64,000 bases of DNA from an uncultured Thiohalocapsa sp. (GTDB taxonomy: Bacteria > Pseudomonadota > Gammaproteobacteria > Chromatiales > Chromatiaceae): NCBI RefSeq assembly GCF_913062725.1, contig NZ_CAJXWY010000008.1, forward strand, positions 1 through 64,000, given 5' to 3'. Position 1 is the first letter of the stretch. Every line of letters starts with the position of its first letter. A model generated the notes under the pieces. It had not been told where the DNA came from, searched no databases, and saw nothing but the letters and a program-made list of their open reading frames with translations. The translations under genes were made by a program, and so were the position numbers. Positions 37,558 to 46,786 of the stretch are shown here, in pieces.

Positions 37558-38307
37558 ATGAACATACTCATCAGCAACGACGACGGGTACCGATCCCCGG
37601 GTCTGCATGTGCTCGCAGACGCGCTCACCACGCTCGGCCGGGTCACCGTGGTGGCGCCGGATCGCGATCGCAGCGGCGCCAGCAACTCGCTGACGCTGGA
37701 TGTGCCGATCCGGGCGGAGCGGTTGGAATCCGGCATTATCCGGGTCAACGGAACACCCACTGATTGTGTGCACCTGGCACTCACCGGGTTACTGGATGAA
37801 GAGCCCGATTTAGTGGTGGCAGGCATCAATCACGGGCCGAATCTGGGTGACGACGTGATCTACTCCGGCACCGTCGCCGCCGCGACGGAAGGCCGTTTTC
37901 TCGGTCTGCCGGCCATCGCCGTGTCAATGGCGGCGCATCAGCCGAAGCACCTCGACACCGCGGCTGTGGTGGCGGCGAGACTGGTCGCCGGCCTGCGGGA
38001 TGCCGCGCTCAGTCCCAGCACCATTTTGAATGTGAATGTGCCCGATCTGCCTCTCGCCGAACTCCGCGGTGTCGTCGCCACGCGGCTCGGACATCGGCAT
38101 AAGGCGGAGTCCGTATCCCGCATCCAGGATCCCCGCGGGCGCCCCATGTATTGGATTGGCCCCGCGGGTCCGGAACAGGATGCGGGCGAGGGGACGGACT
38201 TCTTTGCGGTGCGCTCGGGCCAGGCGTCGGTGACGCCGATCCAGATCGACCTCACCCGGCATGCGGCGCTCGGTCCCGTGGGACAGTGGCTGGCCACGCT
38301 GTCTTGA
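37558..38307 (+). CDS. surE: 5'/3'-nucleotidase SurE
   Basis: A 249-residue stationary-phase survival nucleotidase. The metal site is in [15 protein letters not shown] (Asp8-Asp9), with [15 protein letters not shown] and [27 protein letters not shown], both conserved in SurE. It hydrolyses nucleoside monophosphates and short polyphosphate. In gammaproteobacteria it usually heads surE-pcm-nlpD-rpoS; here nlpD follows after a 264-bp gap and pcm is missing. The start is the ATG giving the conserved N-terminus; the upstream extension is non-homologous. Confidence 0.97.
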   Translation: MNILISNDDGYRSPGLHVLADALTTLGRVTVVAPDRDRSGASNSLTLDVPIRAERLESGIIRVNGTPTDCVHLALTGLLDEEPDLVVAGINHGPNLGDDVIYSGTVAAATEGRFLGLPAIAVSMAAHQPKHLDTAAVVAARLVAGLRDAALSPSTILNVNVPDLPLAELRGVVATRLGHRHKAESVSRIQDPRGRPMYWIGPAGPEQDAGEGTDFFAVRSGQASVTPIQIDLTRHAALGPVGQWLATLS

Positions 38308-38571
38308 TGGCGGGCTCGGTCGTCGCTGCTGTGGCGAATGGCGTGTCGCGTCGGCGGGCGGGCCAACCAGCGTGGCTCGGACACAGGGTGCCGTCGCTCG
38401 ACGACGGTGGCGCGTGGGCGCTGGCCTGTCTGGCCCGTACCACCAGCGGTGGCCGGCACCCAGTGTCGGTGCCGGTGATGGTTGCATCGGCTGCTCGCGC
38501 AGGGGAGCCTGATGCGGCGGTGCGTGTTGCGCCGCGCTCGCCGTTGCCGCGACTGCTGTGTTGGCGTCCAC

Positions 38572-39384
38572 GTGGATAGGGCGCGGGCATGGCGTGCGGG
38601 TGGGGGGCTCGGCGCGCCGAAAGCGCTGCGGCTCGCGGTCGCGTCATTGCTGACGGCGCTGCTTGCGGGTTGCGGCGCCGGCGGTCTCGCGCCCGTCGAC
38701 AGCCGCGATGGCTATGGTCCGGCGCCGCCGGGCTACTACCGGATTCGCAGCGGCGACACGCTGAGCGAGATCGCCGAGCGCAAGGGCATCAGGATGAGTA
38801 CGCTGGCGGCCTGGAACGCTCTGGGGCCACCCTACGGCATCTTCGCCGGCGATCTCCTGCGGGTCGAGCCGCCGGACGGTAGCGCTGGGGCGATACGCAC
38901 CGCATCGACCCCGACATCGGCGCGCTCCGCCGCATCCGGCGGTGTCGAGGCCGTGCGGACGTCGGCCCGCACCAGTGCGGCGGTTGCGGGAGCGGACGCC
39001 GCCAGCTCGGGCATCACCTGGAGCTGGCCTGTGCAGGGGCCCATCAAGCGGGGCTTTCGTACCGGCGATCGGACCCGTCAGGGGGTACGCATCGCCGCCG
39101 GAGAAGGTGCGTCCGTCGCCGCCGCCGCCGACGGCACCGTGGTCTACAGCGGCAGTGGACTCAAAGGATATGGCAACCTTATCATCGTCAAGCACAACGC
39201 CCGCTACCTCAGTGCATACGGCTTCAATCGCGAGCTGCTCGTCCGTGAAGGCGATCGTGTCAAGCGCGGACAACGTGTTGCCATCGCCGGTCGCGCAGCC
39301 AACGGCGAAGGTTTGCTGCACTTTGAAATCCGCCGCAACGGGGTCGCCGTCGATCCGCTGCGCTTCCTCCCGCCGTCGCGCTGA
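38572..39384 (+). CDS. nlpD: LysM/M23 lipoprotein, NlpD type
   Basis: A 270-residue envelope lipoprotein. It has a signal with lipobox LLAGC (Cys near residue 30) and a LysM peptidoglycan-binding domain (about 45-90, YYRIRSGDTLSEIAERKGI). A Ser/Ala-rich linker leads to a C-terminal M23/LytM domain (about 150-265) with IIVKHNARYLSAYGFNRELLVREGDRVKRGQ and LLHFEIRRNG. The LytM domain lacks the full H-x3-D/H-x-H zinc set (GVRI and HFEI replace them), as in NlpD/EnvC amidase activators. It would activate AmiC for daughter-cell separation. The start is the GTG nearest the signal. It precedes rpoS. Confidence 0.93.
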   Translation: MDRARAWRAGGGLGAPKALRLAVASLLTALLAGCGAGGLAPVDSRDGYGPAPPGYYRIRSGDTLSEIAERKGIRMSTLAAWNALGPPYGIFAGDLLRVEPPDGSAGAIRTASTPTSARSAASGGVEAVRTSARTSAAVAGADAASSGITWSWPVQGPIKRGFRTGDRTRQGVRIAAGEGASVAAAADGTVVYSGSGLKGYGNLIIVKHNARYLSAYGFNRELLVREGDRVKRGQRVAIAGRAANGEGLLHFEIRRNGVAVDPLRFLPPSR

Positions 39385-39454
39385 GGTGGGCACACCATGA
39401 CGGGATTGCGCCGAGCGCATCGGACGCATCCCGCAGCCGCTGGAGGGGTGTCCC

Positions 39455-40465
39455 ATGTCCACGCAAGAACGCGATGATCAACCGGACACGGCAGATGGGC
39501 CGGATGATGAGGACATGCTGCTCGAGACGGGTGCGGCCGATTCGACATCGGATGACGAAGCCGCGGCCGACGAAGAGGCCGAAGACCACGGTCAGGCGCG
39601 CTCTGCCGGGCACCGTTTCGCTGCCAGTGACAGCGACTTCGACGCCACGCGGTTGTATCTGAACGAGATCGGCGAGTCCCGGCTCCTCACCGCCGAAGAA
39701 GAAGTGCATTTTGCGCGCCTCGCTCAGCAAGGTGACGAGGCGGCGCGCTCACGCATGATCGTGAGCAACCTGCGACTGGTGGTCAAGATCGCCCGCCGTT
39801 ACCTGAATCGTGGACTCCCGCTGCTCGATCTCATCGAAGAGGGCAACCTCGGGCTGATCCGGGCGGTTGAGAAGTTCGATCCCGAGCGTGGCTTTCGCTT
39901 CTCGACCTATGCCACCTGGTGGATCCGCCAGACCATGGAGCGGGCCATCATGAATCAGACACGCACCGTGCGTCTGCCCATCCATGTGGTCAAGGAGATC
40001 AACGTCTATCTCAGGGCCACGCGCATGCTGGCCCAGCAGCTGGATCACGAGCCGAGCACCGAGGAGGTCGCCGACCTGCTCGACAAGCCCATCAGCGAGG
40101 TCAAGCGCATGCTGGGACTGAACGAGCGCATCGCCTCGGTGGACACACCCTACGGCAAGGACGCAGACAAGCCACTGGTGGAGATGCTGACCGATGACAG
40201 TGCCCATGACCCGAGCGACGACATCCAGGATGCCGATATCCACGCCAACCTGGATCATTGGCTGGACAAGCTGAATGACAAGCAGCGCGAGGTGGTCGAG
40301 CGCCGCTTCGGACTGCACGGCTACGAGCACTCGACGCTGGAGCGCGTCGCCAACGAGCTCGGCGTCACCCGCGAGCGTGTGCGCCAGATCCAAATGGACG
40401 CGCTGCGGCGCCTGCGGGATATCCTGGAAAAGGAGGGATTCTCCGTCGAGGCCTTCTTCAAGTAG
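39455..40465 (+). CDS. rpoS: RNA polymerase sigma factor RpoS
   Basis: A 336-residue sigma-70 family factor. Region 1.2 starts [21 protein letters not shown]. Region 2 has [56 protein letters not shown], the core- and -10-binding segment; region 3 follows; region 4 has [18 protein letters not shown]. The N-terminal 55 residues are very acidic. It directs stationary-phase and osmotic stress transcription. The gene order after nlpD supports the assignment; in many relatives the rpoS promoter lies inside nlpD. No convincing terminator was seen downstream. Confidence 0.97.
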   Translation: MSTQERDDQPDTADGPDDEDMLLETGAADSTSDDEAAADEEAEDHGQARSAGHRFAASDSDFDATRLYLNEIGESRLLTAEEEVHFARLAQQGDEAARSRMIVSNLRLVVKIARRYLNRGLPLLDLIEEGNLGLIRAVEKFDPERGFRFSTYATWWIRQTMERAIMNQTRTVRLPIHVVKEINVYLRATRMLAQQLDHEPSTEEVADLLDKPISEVKRMLGLNERIASVDTPYGKDADKPLVEMLTDDSAHDPSDDIQDADIHANLDHWLDKLNDKQREVVERRFGLHGYEHSTLERVANELGVTRERVRQIQMDALRRLRDILEKEGFSVEAFFK

Positions 40466-40923
40466 TGCGCAGCCGGGTCGCCCGGGTCCGATACGGATAT
40501 CCGAAGCGGGCGTAAACGCAATAACCCCATTGCAGGCATTTGTGTTGGCGATCTGTCGCCGGCTGCGGCGCCCGAGCGCGGCTGGGGACGCCGCGTCGAC
40601 GCTCGGTGGCGAGGGCCGCAGCCGGAGCCCGGTGTCGAGCCGGCGCGCCGCCAGCGTCGACCCACAAGCCCTCTCAGCGTGGAAATATAGCAGAGAAATA
40701 GAGGGTTACGCCGTCGGGGCTATTCCCGTAGGCGACTGTTCGATATACGAAAAACCCCAGTTCTCCGTGCCGTCCACCAAGCCTGAGTGCTGTCCTCAGC
40801 TTGACTTTCGTGCAGTGATCAATTGTCATTGCGCCGACTTGGCGTTGTGGTCACAGCGCACGATTTCCAGGGTGGAAAACACCAAGCGAATGTCCTTTTT
40901 TCTCTAGTCCGTTAGAGGGTCCT
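40466..40923. other. Intergenic region upstream of cbb3 operon
   Basis: About 460 bp with no supported gene, noticeably lower in G+C from 40680 onward. It should contain the ccoN promoter. A TTGACT hexamer (40801) and a single ATCAA half-site (near 40818) exist, but no symmetrical FNR/Anr box (TTGAT-N4-ATCAA) was found. Confidence 0.5.
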
Positions 40924-42375
40924 ATGGAAGCCACTGCCGATCGGCTAGCCGAACAAAAATACAGTTTCGACGTGGTACGCTGGTTCACGATCATGGCGGT
41001 CGTGTACCTGGTTGTGGGTGCTGCGGTCGGCGTGTATATCGCCTCCGAGCTCGCCTGGCCATTCCTGAACTTCGACAGTCCCTACCTGTCCTTCGGCCGC
41101 CTGCGCCCGGTCCACACCAACGCCGTCATCTTCGCCTTCGGCGGCTGTACACTGATGGCTACGGCCTTCTACACCGTCCAGCGCACCTGCGGCGTCCGCC
41201 TCTGGAGCGAAAAGCTCGCCTGGTTCACCTTCTGGGGCTGGAACGCGGTCATCGCACTCGCGGTCATCACGCTGCCCCTGGGCTTCACCCAGGCCAAGGA
41301 GTACGCCGAGCTGGAGTGGCCCATTGACATCCTGATCGCCGTGGTCTGGCTCGCGTTCACGGCCAACTTCGTCATGACCATCGCCATTCGCAAGACGTCG
41401 CACATCTATGTGTCGAACTGGTTCTTCCTCGGCATGATGGTGATGATCGTCTACCTGCACGTGGTCAACAGTCTCGCCGTCCCCGTGGGCATGTTCAAGT
41501 CCTACAGCCTGTTCTCCGGCGTGCAGGACGCCATGATCCAATGGTGGTGGGGCCATAATGCCGTTGGCTTCTACCTCACCGCAGGCTTCCTCGGCATCAT
41601 GTACTACTTCGTGCCGAAGCAGGCCAACCGGCCGATCTACTCCTATCGCCTGTCGGTCATCCACTTCTGGGCGCTGATGTTCGGCTATGTGTGGCTCGGC
41701 GCGCATCACCTGCAGTACACCGCACTGCCGGACTGGACCGGCTCCCTGGGTGCCGCCGTCTCGCTGGCCATGATCATCCCCTCGTGGGGGGGTGCCGTGA
41801 ACGGCATGATGACGCTCTCGGGTGCCTGGGACAAATTGCGCACCGACTACGTGCTGCGCTTCCTGATCATCGCTTTGGCCTTCTATGCCATGTCGACCTT
41901 CGAAGGACCGGTGATGTCGCTGAAGACGGTGAACGCCCTGTCCCATTACACCGATTGGACTATCGGCCATGTGCACTCCGGCGCCCTTGGCTGGGTCGCA
42001 GGCATCTCCATCGGTGCGATCTACCACCTGATGACGCGTCTCTGGCACACCGAGATGTGGTCTGAGAGCCTCGTCAACGTCCACTTCTGGACCGCTACCA
42101 TCGGTACGGTGATCTATGTGGTGGCCATGTGGGTGTCCGGCATCATGCAGGGTCTGATGTGGCGCGCCTACGACGAGTACGGCACCCTTGCATACACCTT
42201 CGTCGAGTCTGTGGCAGCCATGCACCCCTACTACGCCATGCGCGCGGTGGGCGGCGGCATTTTCCTCCTCGGCGCCGTCATCATGCTATTCAACATCCTG
42301 ATGACCGTGCGTAAGTCCGCCACCCAGGGCAGCCTGCGCGACGCCCGCGCCACCCTGACACCGGCTGCCGCCTGA
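40924..42375 (+). CDS. ccoN: cbb3-type cytochrome c oxidase subunit I
   Basis: A 483-residue catalytic subunit with about 12 membrane helices, carrying haem b, haem b3 and CuB. Histidine ligands are visible in [14 protein letters not shown] (low-spin haem), [13 protein letters not shown] (CuB histidine), [13 protein letters not shown] (CuB histidine pair) and [16 protein letters not shown] (haem ligands). It reduces oxygen to water with high affinity. First gene of ccoNOQP. A GAGGGT-type site precedes the start. Length and motif order are normal for the family. Confidence 0.97.
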   Translation: MEATADRLAEQKYSFDVVRWFTIMAVVYLVVGAAVGVYIASELAWPFLNFDSPYLSFGRLRPVHTNAVIFAFGGCTLMATAFYTVQRTCGVRLWSEKLAWFTFWGWNAVIALAVITLPLGFTQAKEYAELEWPIDILIAVVWLAFTANFVMTIAIRKTSHIYVSNWFFLGMMVMIVYLHVVNSLAVPVGMFKSYSLFSGVQDAMIQWWWGHNAVGFYLTAGFLGIMYYFVPKQANRPIYSYRLSVIHFWALMFGYVWLGAHHLQYTALPDWTGSLGAAVSLAMIIPSWGGAVNGMMTLSGAWDKLRTDYVLRFLIIALAFYAMSTFEGPVMSLKTVNALSHYTDWTIGHVHSGALGWVAGISIGAIYHLMTRLWHTEMWSESLVNVHFWTATIGTVIYVVAMWVSGIMQGLMWRAYDEYGTLAYTFVESVAAMHPYYAMRAVGGGIFLLGAVIMLFNILMTVRKSATQGSLRDARATLTPAAA

Positions 42376-42411
42376 TCCCCGGCGCGGTAACGACGAATCT
42401 GGAGTACTGCA

Positions 42412-43164
42412 ATGTCCGACAGCAACACCCCTCCGAAGAACTTCCAGGAGCGCATGGAGCGCAACATCTGGGGCCTGCTCATCGTAGTGGCCATCGTGCT
42501 CTCCATCGGTGGCATCGTCGAGATCGTGCCGCTCTTCTATCTCAAGAGCACCGAAGAGGCGAACCGCTTCCCCGAGATCGTATGGAACAAGGAGAACCCC
42601 GGGTCAGAGCCCATCGTCACCGTGAGCGCCGACGGCAAAGAGCAGTGGAACTGGCAGCCGGGCGACGGCGTCCGTCCCTACACGGCGCTTGAGCTGGCGG
42701 GTCGAGATATCTATCAGCGCGAAGGCTGCTACCTGTGCCACTCCCAGATGGTGCGACCGTTCCGCGATGAGCGCGAGCGCTACGGCCACTACTCGCTCGC
42801 CTCGGAGTCCATGTTCGACCATCCCTTCCAGTGGGGATCGAAGCGCACCGGGCCAGATATGGCGCGACTCGGCGGTAAATACTCGGACGAGTGGCACCGG
42901 CAGCATTTGGTCGATCCGCAATCGGTGGTACCGGAGTCCGTGATGCCGGCATACCCCTGGTTGGCGGAGCGCGCACTGAAGGGCAAGAAGATGCAGCGAC
43001 ACATGAAAGGACTACGTGCCATCGGCGTTCCCTACAACGACGCCGATATCGAAAATGCGCCGGCTCTGGTCGATGGCAAGACTGAGATGGATGCGATGAT
43101 CGCGTACCTCCAGGTCCTCGGCATCATGGCCAAGCTGGAGCCAGGTGTCGATTACCGTCAATAG
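42412..43164 (+). CDS. ccoO: cbb3-type cytochrome c oxidase subunit II
   Basis: A 250-residue membrane-anchored monohaem cytochrome c. An N-terminal transmembrane helix (about residues 20-42, [21 protein letters not shown]) is followed by the haem c site CYLCH in [16 protein letters not shown] (about 105), with an axial Met in SVMPAYPWL. It passes electrons from CcoP to CcoN. It lies 36 bp after ccoN and 1 bp before ccoQ, in an operon. Confidence 0.97.
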   Translation: MSDSNTPPKNFQERMERNIWGLLIVVAIVLSIGGIVEIVPLFYLKSTEEANRFPEIVWNKENPGSEPIVTVSADGKEQWNWQPGDGVRPYTALELAGRDIYQREGCYLCHSQMVRPFRDERERYGHYSLASESMFDHPFQWGSKRTGPDMARLGGKYSDEWHRQHLVDPQSVVPESVMPAYPWLAERALKGKKMQRHMKGLRAIGVPYNDADIENAPALVDGKTEMDAMIAYLQVLGIMAKLEPGVDYRQ

Positions 43165-43165
43165 C

Positions 43166-43372
43166 ATGTCGGACTATTTCACAACCGACTGGGGCGCGAT
43201 GACGGTGAGCGACTGGGCCGGCCTCATCCTCACCGTCGTCATCTTCGTGCTGATGGTAGTCGCCTATTTTCAGGTATTTCGGCCGAAGAATCGCGACAAG
43301 CTCGAAGCTCGAAAGCACATCCCCTTCGACGAAGATATCGAAGACCTCGGAGATAACGATGGCGGAAAATAA
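43166..43372 (+). CDS. ccoQ: cbb3 oxidase small subunit CcoQ/FixQ
   Basis: A 68-residue protein with one membrane helix (about residues 15-36, LILTVVIFVLMVVAYFQVF) and a charged cytoplasmic tail ending in an acidic patch. CcoQ stabilises cbb3 oxidase and helps protect it from oxygen. The start MSDYFTTDWG follows ccoO immediately. Its 3' end overlaps the ccoP start by 14 bp, so translation is coupled. The longer open frame upstream belongs to ccoO. Confidence 0.93.
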   Translation: MSDYFTTDWGAMTVSDWAGLILTVVIFVLMVVAYFQVFRPKNRDKLEARKHIPFDEDIEDLGDNDGGK

Positions 43373-44282
43373 CCCTTTCCCCGGTGAGAACAACACCGGG
43401 CATTTCTGGGATGGTAACCTGCGGGAACTGAACAACCCGCCACCGCGTTGGTGGATGATCGCCTTCTGGGTCTCAGTCGCCTGGTGGGTGCTGTATGCGA
43501 TTCTCTATCCCATGTGGCCGGCACTGCCCGGCATGTCCGATGGCAAGGAAGACTTCACGCCGGGTATCCTCGGCTGGAGCTCGATCAAGGAATACGAGCA
43601 GGGGATGGCGCAGGTGCAGGCCGTCCGCGCCCAGTATGACGAGCAGATCGCGGGCATGTCGCCGGACCAGATCATCGCCGACCCGGGTCTGCTGCAGTAC
43701 ACACTGGCGTCCTCCAAGGTGCTGTTCGGTGACTACTGCGCGGGCTGTCACGGCAGCGGTGGTCAGGGTAATCCCGGCTACCCGGTGCTCGCCGATGACG
43801 ACTGGCTCTACGGTGGCTCTCTGGGTAAGATCACCGAGTCCATCACCAACGGCCGCAAGGGCGCGATGACCGCCCACGCCGCGATCCTCACCGACGACGA
43901 GATCGACGGCCTCTCTCAGTTCGTCGTCGAGCTTGCTGACGGCGGAGGCGGTAGTGAGGCCGGCTGGGCGTTGTATAATGAAAAGGGCTGTAACGCCTGC
44001 CACGGTGTCAAGGGCGACGGCGTTCTGGCGGAATTGCCCAACGGCGAGGTCGTGACCGTTGGCGCCGCAAACCTCACCGACAGCATCTGGCGATTCCGGC
44101 CCGGCGGTTATGAGAGCGCGAAGCACACCATCAAGTATGGGGTCAACCAGCCCGGGGTGGACGAGACCCGTGACGCGGTCATGCCGGCCTTCTCCAATGT
44201 CGGGCAGTTGGAGGGCAAGCTGACCCCGCAGCAGATCAAGATGCTCACGGTTTACGTCCACCAGCTGGGCGGTGGTCAGTAA
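43359..44282 (+). CDS. ccoP: cbb3-type cytochrome c oxidase subunit III
   Basis: A 307-residue dihaem cytochrome c. A membrane anchor lies near residues 28-50, with haem sites CAGCH (127-131) and CNACH (211-215). Met ligands are in the expected late positions (VMPAFSNVG near the end). It takes electrons from a soluble cytochrome c and passes them to CcoO. It overlaps ccoQ. Loss of a third haem or of the ligands is not seen; size is typical. Confidence 0.97.
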   Translation: MAENNPFPGENNTGHFWDGNLRELNNPPPRWWMIAFWVSVAWWVLYAILYPMWPALPGMSDGKEDFTPGILGWSSIKEYEQGMAQVQAVRAQYDEQIAGMSPDQIIADPGLLQYTLASSKVLFGDYCAGCHGSGGQGNPGYPVLADDDWLYGGSLGKITESITNGRKGAMTAHAAILTDDEIDGLSQFVVELADGGGGSEAGWALYNEKGCNACHGVKGDGVLAELPNGEVVTVGAANLTDSIWRFRPGGYESAKHTIKYGVNQPGVDETRDAVMPAFSNVGQLEGKLTPQQIKMLTVYVHQLGGGQ

Positions 44283-44361
44283 GGGCTAGTCCGGCAGCCG
44301 GCGGGCCTGCCCGCCGGCGCGACGCCGGTCGGCCACACACACGGGAGCCGAGGAGGAGAGC

Positions 44362-44502
44362 ATGCACCTAGACGCGGTTTTCTGGGGCTCGATTATTAGC
44401 GTCGTCATTGCCGTGGTCATCTTTATTTACCTGGCCTTCAAGGTGGTGAAGCTGATGAACGCGGACGCCGAACGCCATAAGAGCGGCGGCGAGCAGTCCT
44501 GA
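44362..44502 (+). CDS. 46-residue single-helix membrane protein in the cbb3 operon
   Basis: A short ORF (47 codons with the stop) with a strong AGGAGGAG ribosome-binding site 5 nt before its ATG. The predicted peptide starts MHLDAVFWGS, has one hydrophobic helix (about residues 7-27, rich in Ile/Val/Phe), then a basic Lys-Lys segment and a polar tail ending GGEQS. It lies 79 bp after ccoP and 32 bp before a terminator, so it is transcribed with ccoNOQP. Placement resembles the accessory subunit CcoM of Pseudomonas cbb3 oxidase, but I cannot show sequence homology. It could alternatively be an assembly factor. Confidence 0.7.
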   Translation: MHLDAVFWGSIISVVIAVVIFIYLAFKVVKLMNADAERHKSGGEQS

Positions 44503-44534
44503 AAAAGACAAACGAGGAGGACAGGCGGAGCAAC

Positions 44535-44561
44535 GGGGATCGTGCAGATCCCCTTTTTTTT
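44535..44561 (+). terminator. Rho-independent terminator, end of ccoNOQP unit
   Basis: Perfect 7-bp stem GGGGATC/GATCCCC with a 5-nt loop and eight T residues. It separates the structural oxidase genes and the 46-aa ORF from the ccoG-ccoS assembly genes. Confidence 0.92.
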
Positions 44562-44676
44562 GACGAGTGTGACTGCGGGTCGACGGCGTCGATCGGCTGC
44601 GTCGGTGTCGAGTGCGAAGCGCCGCACCGCCGACGTGATCACGGTTGCGGCCCGCAATTGAACCACGGTGGACCCG

Positions 44677-46113
44677 ATGTCTGAGAGTACTTCCGGTGGC
44701 GCCCAGTCTGTGGGCATGGACGAGATCTATGCCGAGGCCGAGCAGTGGCATGTCAACACCGGCAACGAGACCATTCATGCCAAGCGCATCCCCGGTCGCT
44801 GGCGTACGATCAAGTGGCTCGCGGCCTCGGTCTGGCTGATCTTTTTCCTCGGGCCATACCTGCGCTGGGACGGTCGGCAGGCGGTGCTGTTCGATATCCC
44901 GAACCGTCAGTACCACCTGTTTGGCGTGACCGTCCTGCCACAAGACTTCTGGATGCTGTCGCTGTTGCTGCTGTTCTTCGCCATTTTGCTGGCCGTCGCA
45001 ACGGCCCTGGCGGGCCGCGTCTACTGCGGCTATTTTTGCTTTCAGACCGTGTGGACAGATATCTTCACATTGATCGAGGAGAAGCTTGAAGGTAGTCCAG
45101 CCCAGCGCCGCAAGCTGGCGGAGTCTGCGCTGAGTGCGCGTAAAGTCCGTATCAAGGTCGTGAAACACCTCGCCTGGGTGGCGATCGGCTTCGTAACCGG
45201 CTTCAGTTTCGTTGCCTGGTTCTACGGGGCCGACAAGCTCTGGCAGGATTTCTTTGTCGGCGGAGCCAATGTCGCGGTCTATGCATCGGTGGTGCTGTTC
45301 ACGGTCGGCACCTATGTGCTCGCCGGCTGGCTGCGCGAGCAGGTGTGCTTTTGGCTGTGTCCCTACGCCCGTATTCAGGGTGTGATGCTCGATCGCACCA
45401 CCGTAGTGCCGACCTACGACGAGCAGCGTGGCGAGCCCCGCGGGCGCATGCGCAAGGGTGAGACGCAGGCAGCCCAAAGCCTTGGTGACTGCGTCGACTG
45501 CAATCAGTGTGTCGCAGTCTGCCCCACAGGGGTGGACATTCGCAACGGTCAGCAGGAGGGCTGCATCACGTGCGGACTCTGCATCGACGCCTGCAATGCG
45601 GTCATGGACAAACTGGGGCGGCCCCGTGGACTGATTCGCTATGCATCCCTCGACGAGATGGAGGGGCAATCTGTGCCGGCCTTGGCGGCCAGGCCCCGGG
45701 TATGGGTGTACGGGACCATTCTGGTGCTGGCGCTGTCTGGCATCATTTACGGCTTGTCGTCATTGGCGACCATCGAGCTGAAGGTTCTCCACGAGCGCGC
45801 GCCGCTGTTCGTGCAACTGAGCGATGGCTCCATTCAGAACAAATACACGTTGAAAGTGCTCAACAAGAGCAGCGAAGACCTCATGGTATCGGTGTCGGTG
45901 CAGTCCGCTGTGCCTGTGACCGTGAGCGGCGCCGAGGAGCCCATTGCCGCCAGGCACGGCGAGGTCAGCCCGGGCATTGTTTTCGTGAAGATCGATCGCA
46001 CGAATCTTGAGGCGGAGAACATGCCGCTGACCTTCGTCGCGACGACGACCCTGCCTGACGGCACCGAGGTCGAAGCGATCCGTGAGAGTGCTTTCTTTGG
46101 CCCTAAACCCTGA
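44677..46113 (+). CDS. ccoG: cbb3 assembly/copper reductase-like protein CcoG
   Basis: A 478-residue polytopic membrane protein with two 4Fe-4S clusters, CVDCNQCVAVCPTG and CITCGLCIDAC, about 25 residues apart. An RVYCGYFCFQTVWTD segment and an immunoglobulin-like C-terminal domain (about 370-478) are also visible. CcoG reduces Cu2+ to Cu+ during CuB insertion into cbb3 oxidase. The ATG is used; an in-frame GTG 3 codons upstream (MDPMSES) is possible. First gene of the second unit, about 115 bp after the terminator. Confidence 0.95.
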   Translation: MSESTSGGAQSVGMDEIYAEAEQWHVNTGNETIHAKRIPGRWRTIKWLAASVWLIFFLGPYLRWDGRQAVLFDIPNRQYHLFGVTVLPQDFWMLSLLLLFFAILLAVATALAGRVYCGYFCFQTVWTDIFTLIEEKLEGSPAQRRKLAESALSARKVRIKVVKHLAWVAIGFVTGFSFVAWFYGADKLWQDFFVGGANVAVYASVVLFTVGTYVLAGWLREQVCFWLCPYARIQGVMLDRTTVVPTYDEQRGEPRGRMRKGETQAAQSLGDCVDCNQCVAVCPTGVDIRNGQQEGCITCGLCIDACNAVMDKLGRPRGLIRYASLDEMEGQSVPALAARPRVWVYGTILVLALSGIIYGLSSLATIELKVLHERAPLFVQLSDGSIQNKYTLKVLNKSSEDLMVSVSVQSAVPVTVSGAEEPIAARHGEVSPGIVFVKIDRTNLEAENMPLTFVATTTLPDGTEVEAIRESAFFGPKP

Positions 46114-46138
46114 ACCAATCCCGCGAGCTTGGCTGCCC

Positions 46139-46696
46139 ATGCACAACCCGACTATGACCGTCGATGAAAGACCGCGTATGGAGCGAGAAGGCGATCAGCA
46201 CCCATCCGCCCGCCGCTGGACCTGGAAAAACCCCTGGGTGATCGGCTGGATCAGCGCAGTGGCCGTGGTGCTCGGCGTCAACATCACCATGGTGGTGCTC
46301 GCCATCACCACGAACCCGGGACTGATTCGCGGCGACTATTACGAGCGGGGTCGCGATGTGGAGCGCACGATCCAGACGCGGCTGGCGGAGGGCCCGCAGT
46401 GGACCATCCAGATCGATACACCGGCTGATATCCGTGCAGAAACCGCGAGCAGGGTGCGCTTCGCCGCCGTGGATCAGGTCGGTCAGCCGGTTCGAGCGGA
46501 GCAGGTCAGGTACTACGTCTACCGACCATCGGATGCGGCACGGGACTTCTCCCTGCCCATGACGCAGGTCGGTCCTGGTCTGTTCGAAGCGCAAGTGACC
46601 TTCCCATTGGGTGGGATCTGGGACACGCTGGTGTCGGTACGCCATGGCGACGAGGAACATAGCTTCGCCGAGCGCATCAGCGTGCTGCATCCTTAA
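46139..46696 (+). CDS. ccoH: FixH/CcoH family protein
   Basis: A 185-residue membrane protein with one N-terminal helix (about residues 42-62, WVIGWISAVAVVLGVNITMVV), the typical N-P-G-L-I-R-G-D-Y-Y-E motif after it, and a beta-rich periplasmic domain. It stabilises the cbb3 assembly intermediate. The start is uncertain: ATGs giving MHNPTMTVDE or, five codons later, MTVDERPR are both possible, and neither has a clear ribosome-binding site. It sits between ccoG and ccoI. Confidence 0.88.
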   Translation: MHNPTMTVDERPRMEREGDQHPSARRWTWKNPWVIGWISAVAVVLGVNITMVVLAITTNPGLIRGDYYERGRDVERTIQTRLAEGPQWTIQIDTPADIRAETASRVRFAAVDQVGQPVRAEQVRYYVYRPSDAARDFSLPMTQVGPGLFEAQVTFPLGGIWDTLVSVRHGDEEHSFAERISVLHP

Positions 46697-46786
46697 ACGG
46701 CGCAGTGCCCGGCACGACACCGTCCGTGTCGGGCATCCGCGGCGCAAGCCGCTCACATCATTCGTCCAGCAACCGCAGCCGACGTA

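Noticed and set aside
37319-37561. Plus-strand frame upstream of surE
   Set aside because: No family match, no ribosome-binding site, and it overlaps the surE start.
40801-40830. FNR/Anr box upstream of ccoN
   Set aside because: Only one half-site (ATCAA) is present; the partner half-site at the required 4-bp spacing is missing. A TTGACT hexamer here also lacks a convincing -10 partner.
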